Below are positions 48,978 to 58,738 of a stretch of DNA of 64,000 bases, in pieces. Position 1 is the stretch's first letter; each line of letters starts with the position of its first letter. The position numbers were made by a program, and so were the translations under genes. Under the pieces are notes generated by a model that was not told the origin of the DNA, made no database searches, and was given only the letters and a program-made list of their open reading frames with translations. The DNA comes from Acerihabitans arboris. GTDB lineage: Bacteria > Pseudomonadota > Gammaproteobacteria > Enterobacterales > Enterobacteriaceae. The stretch covers positions 1-64,000 of the forward strand of contig NZ_WUBS01000012.1 in assembly GCF_010131535.1 (NCBI RefSeq), read 5' to 3'.

Positions 48978-49553
48978 TTAAGACTTGGGGAGATCATCCA
49001 ACGCCAGGTTGAGTTTCAGTACGTTCACCGTCGGTTCGCCGAGAAAACCCAGTAGTGGTCGTGACGTATGGTCCTCAATCAATTGGCGCACCCGCTCCTG
49101 GGGCAGATGGCGCGTTGCCGCGACACGGGGCGCTTGCCACTGGGCGGCCTGCGGCGAAATATCCGGGTCCAGGCCGCTGGCGGACGCCGTGACCAGATCC
49201 ACCGGGATCGGGCCGTCGGCCCGCGGGTTGGCCACGCGCAGTGCCGCCACGCGCTGTTTTACCACGTCGTCCAGCGCCGGATTATTGGCGGACAGGTTAC
49301 TGCCCGACGAGGCCAGGGGATTATAGGGCGTATCCCCGGTGGCCGACGGGCGGCCCTGGAAATATTCCGGCCGGGTAAAGGTCTGCCCTATCAGCGCGGA
49401 GCCCCGGTTTTCACCGCCGGCGTCCAGCAGCGAGCCGTTGGCCTGGGCGGGAAACCACCACTGCGCCAGCTGGGTGGTTAATAAAGGATAAACAACACCG
49501 GTGATCAGGGTCAGCAAGACCAGCAAAATCAAGGCGGGACGTAATTGGCTCAT
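48978..49553 (-). CDS. kdpC: K+-transporting ATPase, KdpC subunit
   Basis: 191 residues (E. coli 190). One N-terminal membrane segment ([19 protein letters not shown]) and a periplasmic domain; helps assemble KdpFABC and raises affinity for ATP. Eleven bases after kdpB. Confidence 0.94.
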   Translation of the reverse strand: MSQLRPALILLVLLTLITGVVYPLLTTQLAQWWFPAQANGSLLDAGGENRGSALIGQTFTRPEYFQGRPSATGDTPYNPLASSGSNLSANNPALDDVVKQRVAALRVANPRADGPIPVDLVTASASGLDPDISPQAAQWQAPRVAATRHLPQERVRQLIEDHTSRPLLGFLGEPTVNVLKLNLALDDLPKS

Positions 49554-49564
49554 GATGGTTCCTC

Positions 49565-51613
49565 TTAGCCCAGACCTAAAACGGTCAATATTAAATCAAT
49601 CAGCTTGATACCGACAAAGGGTACCAGCAGGCCGCCCATGCCATAGATCCACAGGTTGCGGCGCAGCAAGGCGGCGGCCCCCATGGGACGATAACTTACG
49701 CCGTTCAGCGCCAGCGGGATCAGGAAGACGATCACCAAGGCGTTAAATATCACCGCCGATAAAATGGCGGAGCCGGGCGAGTGCAGGTGCATGACGTTAA
49801 GCATATTCAGCTGCGGATAGGTCACCGCAAACGCGGCCGGTATAATGGCAAAATATTTGGCGACATCGTTGGCGATGCTGAAGGTGGTCAGCGAACCGCG
49901 CGTCATCAGCATCTGTTTACCGATATGCACCACCTCCAGCAGCTTGGTGGGGTTCGAATCCAGGTCCACCATATTGCCGGCCTCCTTTGCCGCCTGGGTC
50001 CCGGAATTCATGGCCACCGCCACATCCGCCTGCGCCAGCGCGGGCGCATCGTTGGTGCCGTCGCCGGTCATGGCCACCAGCCGCCCCTCGGCCTGGTACT
50101 GGCGGATCAACGCCAGCTTGGCTTCGGGCGTGGCTTCGGAGAGAAAATCATCCACCCCGGCTTCCGCGGCAATGGCGGCGGCGGTCAGCGGGTTGTCGCC
50201 GGTGACCATTACGGTCTTGATGCCCATCTTGCGCAGTTCGGCAAAGCGTTCTTTAATGCCGCCCTTGACGATGTCCTTCAGGGCGACCACGCCCATGACG
50301 CGCGCATCCTCCGCCACCACCAGCGGCGTGCCGCCGGTGCGCGCCACCTCTTCGACCAGAATGACGACTTCGGCGGGAAAACGGCCGCCGTTGCTTTCGA
50401 TATGCCGGCGAATGGAATCCACCGCCCCCTTACGGATCATGCGCTGCTGTATATTCACGCCGCTCATGCGCGTCTGCGCCGAGAACGGGATAAAGGTCGC
50501 GTCCAGGCTTTGCAGATTACGCTCGCGCAGGTTAAATTTCTGCTTTGCCAGCACCACGATACTGCGGCCTTCCGGCGTTTCATCGGCCAGCGAAGCCAGC
50601 TGCGCCGCGTTGGCCAATTCTTCTTCGCTCACGCCATGCGCGGGCATAAAGCGGGTGGCCTGACGGTTGCCGAGCGTGATGGTGCCGGTTTTATCCAGCA
50701 GCAGGACGTCGATATCGCCCGCCGCCTCGACCGCGCGTCCGCTGGTGGCGATGACATTGGCCGCCAGCATGCGGCTCATCCCGGCCACGCCGATGGCCGA
50801 CAGCAGGCCGCCGATGGTGGTCGGGATCAGGCAGACCAGCAGGGCCACCAGCACCGTAATGGTCACCGGCGCGCCGCCCCAGGCCGAGAACGGATACAGC
50901 GTCGCCGTCGCCAGCAGGAAGACGATGGTCAGCGCCACCAGCAGGATGGTCAGGGCGATTTCATTGGGTGTTTTACGCCGCTTGGCGCCTTCCACCATGG
51001 CAATCATGCGATCCAGGAAGGTTTCGCCCGGATTGGCGCTGCATTTTATCACCAGCCAGTCGGACAAAATGCGCGTCCCGCCGGTTACCGAGGCAAAGTC
51101 GCCGCCCGACTCGCGGATCACCGGCGCGGATTCACCGGTAATGGCGCTTTCATCCACGGAGGCGCCGCCTTCCATCACTTCGCCGTCGCAGGGGATAATA
51201 TCTCCCGCCTCGGCCAGTACCACATCGCCCTTGCGCAGCGAATCGGCGGCCACTTTCTGGATAGCGGCGCCGTAACGCGGCTCGGCCAGTTTGTTCGCCC
51301 AGCTGGTTTTTTTCACGCCTCTCAGGCTTTCCGCCTGGGCCTTGCTGCGTCCTTCGGCCAACGCCTCGGCAAAATTGGCAAACAGTACGGTAAACCACAG
51401 CCAGAGCGAGACGTGGGCGGTAAAGCCGGCATCACCCTCGGTCAGCCCCGCCGCCATGCCCATGGACAGCAACAGCGTCAGGATACTGCCCAGGTAGACG
51501 ACAAACATCACCGGATTGCGGAACTGCACGCGTGGATCCAGCTTTTTAAACGCATCCGCAAGAGCGGCGCGGATCAACGCTCCGTCAAACAGCGCTTTTT
51601 GATTACGACTCAT
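49565..51613 (-). CDS. kdpB: K+-transporting ATPase, KdpB catalytic subunit
   Basis: 682 residues, as in E. coli. P-type ATPase of the high-affinity K+ pump, with the dephosphorylation loop AITGESAPV, phosphorylated Asp in [12 protein letters not shown], and hinge motif [21 protein letters not shown]. Hydrophobic segments near the N- and C-termini are as in the family. Confidence 0.96.
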   Translation of the reverse strand: MSRNQKALFDGALIRAALADAFKKLDPRVQFRNPVMFVVYLGSILTLLLSMGMAAGLTEGDAGFTAHVSLWLWFTVLFANFAEALAEGRSKAQAESLRGVKKTSWANKLAEPRYGAAIQKVAADSLRKGDVVLAEAGDIIPCDGEVMEGGASVDESAITGESAPVIRESGGDFASVTGGTRILSDWLVIKCSANPGETFLDRMIAMVEGAKRRKTPNEIALTILLVALTIVFLLATATLYPFSAWGGAPVTITVLVALLVCLIPTTIGGLLSAIGVAGMSRMLAANVIATSGRAVEAAGDIDVLLLDKTGTITLGNRQATRFMPAHGVSEEELANAAQLASLADETPEGRSIVVLAKQKFNLRERNLQSLDATFIPFSAQTRMSGVNIQQRMIRKGAVDSIRRHIESNGGRFPAEVVILVEEVARTGGTPLVVAEDARVMGVVALKDIVKGGIKERFAELRKMGIKTVMVTGDNPLTAAAIAAEAGVDDFLSEATPEAKLALIRQYQAEGRLVAMTGDGTNDAPALAQADVAVAMNSGTQAAKEAGNMVDLDSNPTKLLEVVHIGKQMLMTRGSLTTFSIANDVAKYFAIIPAAFAVTYPQLNMLNVMHLHSPGSAILSAVIFNALVIVFLIPLALNGVSYRPMGAAALLRRNLWIYGMGGLLVPFVGIKLIDLILTVLGLG

Positions 51614-51631
51614 GGCTAAATTCTCCGGCGA

Positions 51632-53317
51632 TTAATGACCAAGCAGTTGCAAATGTTCCGCCACCGGGCCAAGCGCCAGTGCGGGGATAAAGTTAAGCGC
51701 ACCTACTAGCAGCACCGAGCCGATGACCAGCGAAATAAACAGCGGGCCATGGGTGGGCAGCGTGCCGCTGCCGACCGGCTGGACTTTTTTTATCGCCAGC
51801 GAGCCGGCAATGGCCATGACGGGCACGATGACCGCAAAGCGGCCCAGCAGCATGGCGACCGCCAGCAGCAGATTCCAGAACGGGGTGTTGGCGCTCAGGC
51901 CGGCAAAGGCGCTGCCGTTGTTATTGGCGGCGGAAGAAACGGCGTAGAGCACTTCGCTAAAGCCGTGCGTGCCGGGGTTGAGCATCCCGGCGCGCCCGGC
52001 CTCGGTCATCATGGCCAGCGCGGTGCCCAGCAGCGCCAGGGCGGGGGTGATCAGGATCGCGATGGCGGTCATTTTCATTTCCCACACTTCGATCTTTTTA
52101 CCGAGGTATTCCGGGGTGCGGCCGATCATCAATCCGGCGATAAACACCGCCAGCAGCACGAACAGCAGCATGCCGTACAGGCCCGAGCCGACGCCGCCAA
52201 AGATCACCTCGCCGACTTGTATCAGCCACATGGGCATCATGCCGCCCAGCGCGGTAAAGGAATCATGCATGGCGTTAACCGCCCCGCAGGAGGCGGCGGT
52301 GGTTATCACCGCAAACAGGCTGGAGTTTAGGATGCCGAAACGGGTCTCCTTGCCTTCCATATTGACGGCGCTGTCCGCCCCCAACTGCAGGAAGTGCGGA
52401 TTGCCGCTCAGCTCCGCCCACATCACCACCGCCACGGCGGCGATAAACATCAGCGACATGGCCCAGAGCAGGGCATGGCCCTGGCGCCGATCGCGCACGG
52501 CGTTACCAAAGGCGAAGCACAGCGCCGCCGGGATCAGGAAAATGGCAATCATCTGGATAAAGTTGGTGATGAGGTTCGGGTTTTCAAACGGATGGGCGGA
52601 GTTAACGTTAAAGAAGCCGCCGCCGTTGGTGCCGAGCATTTTTATCGCTTCCTGCGAAGCCACCGGTCCCATGGGCAACGTCTGCTGCGCGCCCTCAAGC
52701 GTCGTCAGGCTGAGATAATCGCTGAAATTCTGCAGGGTGCCCTGGCTGATGCTCACCAGCGCGATCGGCAGCGCAATCGGCAACAGGACATAAAGGGTGA
52801 TGCGCGCCATATCGCGCCAGGCGTTGCCGAGCGTTGCCACCGAGCGGTTGGCAAATCCCCGGATCAGCGCAAACGCCACGGCGATGCCGGTGGCCGCCGA
52901 CAGGAAGTTCTGCACGGTTAACCCCACCATCTGGCTGAAATAGCTCATGGTGCTTTCGCCGGCATAGGACTGCCAGTTGGTGTTGGTGACAAAACTGATC
53001 GCGGTGTTGAGCGCCAGATGCCAGGACAGGGCCGGCAGATGCCGTGGGTTCAACGGCAGGTGGTCCTGCAGCATCAACATGGCCAGCAGCACGATAATGC
53101 CGAGCAGGTTAAACAACAAAATGGCCAGCAGGTAGCCGCGCCAGTTCATATCCTGTTTGTACACGCCGCACAGACGCCATAACCGGCGCTCGATACCGGC
53201 GAAACCGGGGGCGGGCTTATCATTGATAAATCTGGTCAGCCCTTGCCCCAGGGGACGCGCCAGGATCAGCAGTACGGCCAGATAGCTGAAGATGAGCAAA
53301 AACGCGCTGGAAGCCAT
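51632..53317 (-). CDS. kdpA: K+-transporting ATPase, KdpA channel-like subunit
   Basis: 561 residues (E. coli 557). Ten-segment membrane protein of the SKT channel superfamily with four P-loops, for example [12 protein letters not shown] and [12 protein letters not shown]; it binds and conducts K+. Its ATG overlaps the end of kdpF. Confidence 0.95.
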   Translation of the reverse strand: MASSAFLLIFSYLAVLLILARPLGQGLTRFINDKPAPGFAGIERRLWRLCGVYKQDMNWRGYLLAILLFNLLGIIVLLAMLMLQDHLPLNPRHLPALSWHLALNTAISFVTNTNWQSYAGESTMSYFSQMVGLTVQNFLSAATGIAVAFALIRGFANRSVATLGNAWRDMARITLYVLLPIALPIALVSISQGTLQNFSDYLSLTTLEGAQQTLPMGPVASQEAIKMLGTNGGGFFNVNSAHPFENPNLITNFIQMIAIFLIPAALCFAFGNAVRDRRQGHALLWAMSLMFIAAVAVVMWAELSGNPHFLQLGADSAVNMEGKETRFGILNSSLFAVITTAASCGAVNAMHDSFTALGGMMPMWLIQVGEVIFGGVGSGLYGMLLFVLLAVFIAGLMIGRTPEYLGKKIEVWEMKMTAIAILITPALALLGTALAMMTEAGRAGMLNPGTHGFSEVLYAVSSAANNNGSAFAGLSANTPFWNLLLAVAMLLGRFAVIVPVMAIAGSLAIKKVQPVGSGTLPTHGPLFISLVIGSVLLVGALNFIPALALGPVAEHLQLLGH

Positions 53318-53406
53318 CAGAATGCCTCCGCATTAATCAGGGCATAGACCAAATAGCCCAGCAGTAAAAACACCAGCACGATGCCGGTTATCAATCCAAT
53401 ACTCAC
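53317..53406 (-). CDS. kdpF: KdpF small membrane subunit
   Basis: 29 residues, one membrane helix, ending [13 protein letters not shown] exactly as E. coli KdpF. It stabilises the KdpABC complex. It starts with GTG, with GGAGG about seven bases upstream, and its stop shares a base with the kdpA start. First gene of the kdp operon; shorter than common gene-calling limits. Confidence 0.93.
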   Translation of the reverse strand: MSIGLITGIVLVFLLLGYLVYALINAEAF

Positions 53407-53956
53407 AGTGCACCTCCACAGGGATTTCCCAGGTGGAGCGAGTGTAAATTTTTGTATGAAAAGTTAATGTAAAATTACCTGGGCTGGATATAAAAATTTT
53501 ATAAAAATCGCAGTCCGAAATTATATTGTTTTTGCCATGATTATTATCACCCATGTTTATATAAAAAATTTATATGCCAATCCTCTCTTTTTACGACGGT
53601 TTTATCCTTTACCCGCTATCCTGAGTTTATTCGGGCCGATAACTGTGCCTAACATTTCCCGGCTTCGGCATTCGCCATGTATAGCCTTGGCCATGTGATT
53701 GAGGTACCGGCTGGCCGGCACCGATGCCAACCCGTATCTGGTTGTCGTCCATCCGCCAGGGCGTCGGTATCAATACGTAAAAATTACATCTTTATCTTTA
53801 TTTTTTATAAAATTTTTATATTTGAACTTCTATTCTTAATCTAACGTCAGAACACCCTCTGAATACAACAGGAAGTGATACGTTAATTTAAATGGACTGA
53901 GCGGTATGAGGTGTTATTTGAATAGTATGGCTAAATGAGCGGAGCTATGTTTTATC
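53407..53956. promoter_or_regulatory. Divergent kdp / GNAT control region
   Basis: 550 bases, very AT-rich at both ends with a GC-richer middle. The 20-bp motif TTTTTATAAAATTTTTATAT occurs on the minus strand at 53488-53507, about 80 bases before kdpF, and identically on the plus strand at 53802-53821, about 135 bases before the GNAT gene. T-rich TTTATA-type elements are also characteristic of KdpE-controlled promoters, so the motif may be the kdp operator. No gene is supported. Confidence 0.55.
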
Positions 53957-54520
53957 ATGAAGAACCCACAATATCTTTATCAGAAAAGCCTGGCGCAGGA
54001 TATGACCACAGCGACGAGGACCGATAAAAAAGCAGTGGAAAATGAGCCGGTATTCACATGGAGTAAAGATATTTACCAGGTCAGTACCGACCGGAGTTTG
54101 CTGGATATCGATGTTATCCACCAGTTCCTGACTCAATCCCATTGGGCAAAAGGCATCGATAAAGCGCGGGTGCGGCAATCGATAAACAACAGCCTGTGTT
54201 TCGGCCTGTACCGGAAAACCCGGCAAATTGGCTTTACCCGCGTGATCACCGATTTCGCCACCTTCGGTTATCTGTGCGACGTGTTTATCATGCCGGCATA
54301 CCGCGGGGCCGGCCTGGGCCGTTGGCTGATGGGCTGCTGCCTGGACCATCCGCTGATGTCGGAGTTAAGGCGCATTATGCTGGTGACCACCTATGCCCCG
54401 TGGCTATATGAAAAAATGGGTTATGAACCTATTAATAAAAGAAATTTTGTCTGGAGCATTTCCCGCGCGGATATTTATCTGGAGACCGAACCCGAGGGTA
54501 ACACTCCTCGGGTGCGCTAA
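53957..54520 (+). CDS. GNAT family N-acetyltransferase
   Basis: 187 residues. The GNAT acetyl-CoA loop is seen as VFIMPAYRGAGLGRWLM (about residues 113-129), preceded by FGLYRKTRQIGFTRVITD strands and followed by TTYAPWLYEKMGYEPI, a layout common to small-molecule acetyltransferases. Residues 1-35 are poorly conserved in style and a later start (ATG 54002) is possible. The stop codon lies just after a 7-bp hairpin (54491-54497 with 54506-54512). Substrate unknown. Confidence 0.75.
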   Translation: MKNPQYLYQKSLAQDMTTATRTDKKAVENEPVFTWSKDIYQVSTDRSLLDIDVIHQFLTQSHWAKGIDKARVRQSINNSLCFGLYRKTRQIGFTRVITDFATFGYLCDVFIMPAYRGAGLGRWLMGCCLDHPLMSELRRIMLVTTYAPWLYEKMGYEPINKRNFVWSISRADIYLETEPEGNTPRVR

Positions 54521-54626
54521 GGGTCCGACGGCGGACGGTTCAACCCGACGCCTGGGTAAAAGAAAGGCGGCGGCAGGGCGAAAGTGCGAATTATCGCGCT
54601 ATCATAAGTATGAGGTCGGCAAGAAA

Positions 54627-54869
54627 ATGAAATATTTTGTCGTTAATCTATTGTTGTTTATGGCATGCCTGTCGGTTTCCTGCCTGTTATGGGCGGTATC
54701 GCCGGTGCCCGCCCCCACTCCGGATCCGGCCACCGGCGATTTTACCGCCCGGCAGCAGGCAGAAATAGAGTACATCGTTGAAAGCTATCTGGTTGCCCAT
54801 CCGGATCTCCTGGCCAAGTTAAGCCAGCCACAGCTCGGTCAGGCAGTATGCCCGGCAGCGCGGCAATAG
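54627..54869 (+). pseudogene. DsbA-family (ScsC-like) protein, stalk only
   Basis: 80 residues: a signal peptide (about 1-28), a short Pro-rich part, then a helix TARQQAEIEYIVESYLVAHPDLLAKLS. This is the N-terminal trimerisation stalk found in DsbA-family thiol oxidoreductases such as ScsC. The thioredoxin fold with its CxxC site that should follow is missing; the frame ends at 54869. Best read as a 3' truncated gene, though a short secreted protein cannot be excluded. Confidence 0.5.
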
Positions 54870-54964
54870 CTTGGGTGACGCGCGGGATAGCGCGTCGCCA
54901 CCCTGTGCTTACTGCGCAGCCGCCGTTCAGGCTACGGCTGTTGGAAAAACGGTGGAAAAAGAAC

Positions 54965-55004
54965 CGCCAGGTCAGGATACAGCGTTATTTACCGTGACCT
55001 GGCG
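54965..55004. repeat. Perfect 10-bp inverted repeat
   Basis: CGCCAGGTCA at 54965-54974 and its complement at 54995-55004 enclose 20 bases between the DsbA-like fragment and the end of the AAA ATPase gene. It could be a terminator without a T-run or the scar of an inserted element. Confidence 0.5.
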
Positions 55005-55033
55005 CGTATTGAACAACAACAGGGCCATTAGCA

Positions 55034-56200
55034 TCAGCGCGCCGGCCAATGCCATACCGGCGCGTCGTCATCTTTAATCAGCGTTTCCCCCAGCCGTTTT
55101 TCCAGCACCGCCGGCGTAATCGCCGAGGCCGAGCGCAGCTCGTCCACCAGGTCGACGGCATGGGAAACAATCACCATCTGCGTGCGCCGCGCCGCGTTGC
55201 CAACCAGGCGCGCCAGGGCCGGCAATAGCTCCGGGTGCAGGCTGGTTTCCGGTTCGTTAAGGATCATCAGCGCCGGCGGGCGCGGCGAGTGCAGCGCCGC
55301 CGCCAGCAGCAAAAAGCGCAGCGTGCCGTCCGACAGTTCAGCGGCCTTTAAGGCGCGCAATAGCCCGTGCTGCGACATGCGCAGCTCCAGGTAACCGTCG
55401 TTTTGCGCGACGTGCAGGGCGGCTCCGGGAAACGCGTCATGGATGGTCTCGTCCAAATCCTCCCCAAAACCAATTTCATAAATGGTCTGGACGGCGGCGG
55501 CGAGGTTGGCGCCGTCGGCGGCCAGCACCGGCGTATAGGTGCCGATCTGCGGACGGCGCGCCGGGGCGTCGCGGTCGGTGCGCAGATGATCGTAAAAACG
55601 CCAGCCGCGCATGGTTTCGCGCAGCATCAGCAGCTCCGGCGCGTTTTGCGGATCGATGCAGTGGGTCATCATGCTGTCGAACGGCGCCAGGTTATGGAAG
55701 GGTTTCTGCCAGACGCCCCGTTCGTCGCGTACCCGCACGGCAGGCCCATGGCGATCCGCCAGCGCCGCGCTTTTGCCGTATAGCGGGCCATGCCAGACCA
55801 CTTCGCTTTTGATATGCGGATCGCGTGAGAACATCGACGCGGAGGGCGGGACCCTTTCCGGCAGCCCCAAATCAATGGCGTAGCCATAGTCGTCGCCGGC
55901 AAACCCCAGCCTTAAGCTGACCGGCGCCTGCCGCGCATGGGGACGCTGAAGGGGAACGCTGCCGGTGATGATCGCGCGCGAAAAGGTTTCCGGCCCGGCC
56001 CACAAGGTGGATGCCAGGCCGCCGTCGGCGGCCAGCGACTGCACTATGCGGTCCTGGGCAATATCGGCCAGGAGATTCAGCGCGCGATAGATACTGGATT
56101 TACCCGCGCCGTTCGGTCCGGTTATCACGGTAATTTGCCCCAGTTCCAGCACCAGGTTACGCAGCGAACGATAGCCGGAAACGGCAAGCAGGTTGATCAT
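55034..56200 (-). CDS. AAA family ATPase (RecF/SMC-type)
   Basis: 388 residues. An ABC-type ATPase with Walker A GPNGAGKSS near 28-36, a signature-like LSDGTLRFL, and a Walker B-like MILNEPETSLHPELL in which the usual Asp is Asn, with the switch His in IVSHAVDLVD. This is the AAA_21/AAA_15-like class often paired with nuclease or toxin partners; no partner gene is adjacent, the next gene being the divergent T6SS cluster. The ATG at 56200 follows GTGGAG at about ten bases; the frame is open further upstream to 56344 but that part looks non-coding. Confidence 0.75.
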   Translation of the reverse strand: MINLLAVSGYRSLRNLVLELGQITVITGPNGAGKSSIYRALNLLADIAQDRIVQSLAADGGLASTLWAGPETFSRAIITGSVPLQRPHARQAPVSLRLGFAGDDYGYAIDLGLPERVPPSASMFSRDPHIKSEVVWHGPLYGKSAALADRHGPAVRVRDERGVWQKPFHNLAPFDSMMTHCIDPQNAPELLMLRETMRGWRFYDHLRTDRDAPARRPQIGTYTPVLAADGANLAAAVQTIYEIGFGEDLDETIHDAFPGAALHVAQNDGYLELRMSQHGLLRALKAAELSDGTLRFLLLAAALHSPRPPALMILNEPETSLHPELLPALARLVGNAARRTQMVIVSHAVDLVDELRSASAITPAVLEKRLGETLIKDDDAPVWHWPAR

Positions 56201-56449
56201 CGGGACAATACTCCACGGCTGGCGCAACGGATAAAAACATATCACAAAATAAACGCTATTTGCCCGCGTTTTCAAACCGACCGGCAATGTGACGATAGCG
56301 TTCCCGGTGAAAAACCGGTCATCCCGCGCCCGCCGGCAAGACAACGGTTGAGCATAAAATCAGGTAAACGCCGTAGAGGTTTTTGGCGTTTATTTGGTAG
56401 CGTTGTCGTCAATGTTTTTGGCGTACGACCGTGTGGAAGGGAAAAGGAT

Positions 56450-56842
56450 ATGTTTGCGAATTGTCAATTATTCGGCATGGATTTGGCTTTCCCCGACGTG
56501 TGCCTGACACCGACGCCGGTACCCGTGCCTGTCCCTTACCCCAATATGGCGCTGGGCTGCATGGCGACACCGCATACCTATACCATCCTGTTCGGCGGGC
56601 TGCCCGCGCACAATATGGCGACCCTCACCTATGCCAGTTTTGGCGATAACCCCGGCATTAACCTGGGAGTGATGTCGGGCACGGTGATGGGAACCTCGCG
56701 CCATCTAACCGGCGCCTTTACCACCCTGATCAAAGGCTCTCCCGCCACCCGCGTGACCAGCCTGAGTTTACAAAACGGTACCAATATGGTGGGGATGCGG
56801 CTGATTCCCAGCCAGTTGAAAATCATGATGCTCGGGTTATAA
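56450..56842 (+). CDS. PAAR-like (DUF4150) T6SS spike protein
   Basis: 130 residues, whole-length DUF4150/PAAR-like: LAFPDVCLTPTPVPVPVPYPN, a central GDNPGINLGVMSGTVMGTSRHLTG and SLQNGTNMVGMRL. Such proteins cap the VgrG spike of the type VI machine and carry effectors; here it is the short form without effector extension. GGAAGG lies upstream. Divergent from the AAA ATPase; 26 bases before tssJ. Confidence 0.85.
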   Translation: MFANCQLFGMDLAFPDVCLTPTPVPVPVPYPNMALGCMATPHTYTILFGGLPAHNMATLTYASFGDNPGINLGVMSGTVMGTSRHLTGAFTTLIKGSPATRVTSLSLQNGTNMVGMRLIPSQLKIMMLGL

Positions 56843-56868
56843 CCGCCCGCCGGTAACAGGACATATTT

Positions 56869-57396
56869 ATGCCGTCACGTTTTCCCCGGCGCCGTTATCC
56901 GTTTTTCGCGGGCGTCCTGGCCTTGATGATGTTTATCACCGGCTGCGCCGGGGGCGAAAAACCGCAGGGCGGTTATGGCCGGACCAGTTCGCTGGAGTTT
57001 ATCGCCCATGGCCCGCTGAATCAGGGCGCGCCGTTAAAAATCACCGTATGGCAGCTTAGCCATAAGGCCCGTTTTTTGTCGGCCGGCTATCAGGAACTGC
57101 AACATGACGCGCATACGGCGCTGGCGGGCAATGGCCTTGGCGGCGAGGAGATTTTCCTGCTGCCCGGCGAGGCGTCCCGGACCCTGCCGCTGGTTATGTC
57201 TCCCGACGCGCGTTATCTGGGCTTGTTTGCCGAATACAAAAACATCACCGTTCAACGCTGGCGGCTGGTTCTGCCCTTGCCGCCGTCGCCGGAGCCCCCG
57301 CTATGGACCCGACTCTGGCCGTCGTCCCCGCCCGGCCCGGACCGGGTGATTATCGTCACCGCGGACGGGTTGCAGGTAAATAATGATGAAAAATAG
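56869..57396 (+). CDS. tssJ: T6SS outer-membrane lipoprotein TssJ
   Basis: 175 residues with a lipoprotein signal peptide and lipobox FITGC (Cys26, followed by Ala, so outer-membrane sorting). The transthyretin-like TssJ domain is seen in LKITVWQL, FLLPGEASRTLPL and YLGLFAEYKN. It anchors TssM to the outer membrane. It overlaps tssK. Confidence 0.9.
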   Translation: MPSRFPRRRYPFFAGVLALMMFITGCAGGEKPQGGYGRTSSLEFIAHGPLNQGAPLKITVWQLSHKARFLSAGYQELQHDAHTALAGNGLGGEEIFLLPGEASRTLPLVMSPDARYLGLFAEYKNITVQRWRLVLPLPPSPEPPLWTRLWPSSPPGPDRVIIVTADGLQVNNDEK

Positions 57397-58738
57397 CCAT
57401 AAAGTACTCTGGACCGAAGGTATGTTCCTGCGCCCACACCATTTCCAGCAGGCCGAAGACTATCTGGAACTTCGGCAATGGAGCATGCGGGAGGGCCTCT
57501 ATCCCTGGGGGTTTTCCGTGCTGCGGATGGACGAAAGCCTGCTGTCGCTGGGCAAGGTGGCGCTGGCCGCCGCCGCCGGCATCCTGCCGGACGGCACGCC
57601 GTTTGAATTTGCCGATGCCGGTGACGCCCCGGCGGCGCTGGATATCCGCGCCGGCTGCGGCGCGTTGACCATCGTGCTGGCATTGCCCATCCGGCGAGAG
57701 GGGCGGGAAACGGTGATATTTAATGAGGCCGCGGATTCGCCGGCCCGGTATCTGGCCTTTGAAAAAGAGATCAATGATGCCAATGCGCTGTCGATGGGCA
57801 GCGCGAAGATCCAGTGCGGCAGGCTGCGCCTGCGGTTATTGCCGCAAAACGAGCTTAACGGCGAATGGCAGGCCATGGGCGCGGTACGGGTGCTGGAAAA
57901 AGACCGCGACGGCTGCGTCGTGCTGGACCAGGATTTTATTCCTCCCCTGCTGGACAGCCGGGTCAGCCCTAGCTTGCGCGGTATGGCCCAGGAACTGGCG
58001 GGATTGCTGCAGCAGCGCCGCCAGCGGCTGGGACGCCATTTGCAACGGCGGGAAGAGGGACGGGACATGACGGCGGCGGACCTGATGCTGCAGGCGCTGC
58101 TCCACCGATTCAGCGCCAGGGTCAGCCACCTACTGCACGCTCCCCGGGTACATCCCGAGCGATTGTTCGCCGAATGGCTGCCGTTCGCGCTGGAACTGGC
58201 GATATACCGGGCACCTCATGCCTTCGAGGGCGATATTCCCCGTTATGACCATGCGGATACCGGCGGCTGTTTTGAGGCCCTGATGTCTTTGCTGCGCCAG
58301 GGATTGTTTATCGCCCTGGAAGAGAGCGCCATCCCCCTGCCGTTGACCGAGCGTATGCCGGGCCTGAACCTGGCCACCCTGCCGGATAAAGCGATGCTCG
58401 ACCGGTTCGATTTTGTGCTGGCGGTGGGGGAACTGGCAGCCGGGGCGCCAATGAGCGCGTTCCTGGCGCAGATAAAGATTGCGCCGGTGTGCCGCATCCG
58501 CGACGTGGTGCAATTGCAGTTGCCGGGCATTCCCCTGCGCCCCCTGCCGCAGGCGCCCCGACAGCTTCCCCTGCGTAAAGGCGCCAGCTATTTCGCCCTG
58601 GAGCACAGCGGCGGGTTATGGCAACCGCTGGCAATAAACGGCGTCTTCGCCCTGTATCTCACCGGCGAGTTCGCCCGGCTGGATATTACGCTGTGGGCGG
58701 TAAGGCGATCCTCCGCGCTGGGCGGTGATCAGCCATGA
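57383..58738 (+). CDS. tssK: T6SS baseplate protein TssK
   Basis: 451 residues. Starts with the family signature VLWTEGMFLRPHHFQQ and contains the ALALPIRR-like and LHRFSARVSHLL segments. TssK links the baseplate to the TssJLM membrane complex. It overlaps tssJ by 14 bases and tssL by four. Confidence 0.94.
   Translation: MMKNSHKVLWTEGMFLRPHHFQQAEDYLELRQWSMREGLYPWGFSVLRMDESLLSLGKVALAAAAGILPDGTPFEFADAGDAPAALDIRAGCGALTIVLALPIRREGRETVIFNEAADSPARYLAFEKEINDANALSMGSAKIQCGRLRLRLLPQNELNGEWQAMGAVRVLEKDRDGCVVLDQDFIPPLLDSRVSPSLRGMAQELAGLLQQRRQRLGRHLQRREEGRDMTAADLMLQALLHRFSARVSHLLHAPRVHPERLFAEWLPFALELAIYRAPHAFEGDIPRYDHADTGGCFEALMSLLRQGLFIALEESAIPLPLTERMPGLNLATLPDKAMLDRFDFVLAVGELAAGAPMSAFLAQIKIAPVCRIRDVVQLQLPGIPLRPLPQAPRQLPLRKGASYFALEHSGGLWQPLAINGVFALYLTGEFARLDITLWAVRRSSALGGDQP

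Noticed and set aside
49781-51619. A 612-codon plus-strand open frame opposite kdpB
   Set aside because: It is a shadow of the GC-rich kdpB codons, rich in His/Arg/Gln as expected for an antisense frame, with no ribosome site or family match.
54871-55077. A short frame after the DsbA-like fragment containing a CAYC motif
   Set aside because: It looked at first like the lost CxxC catalytic part, but the surrounding residues do not resemble a thioredoxin fold.
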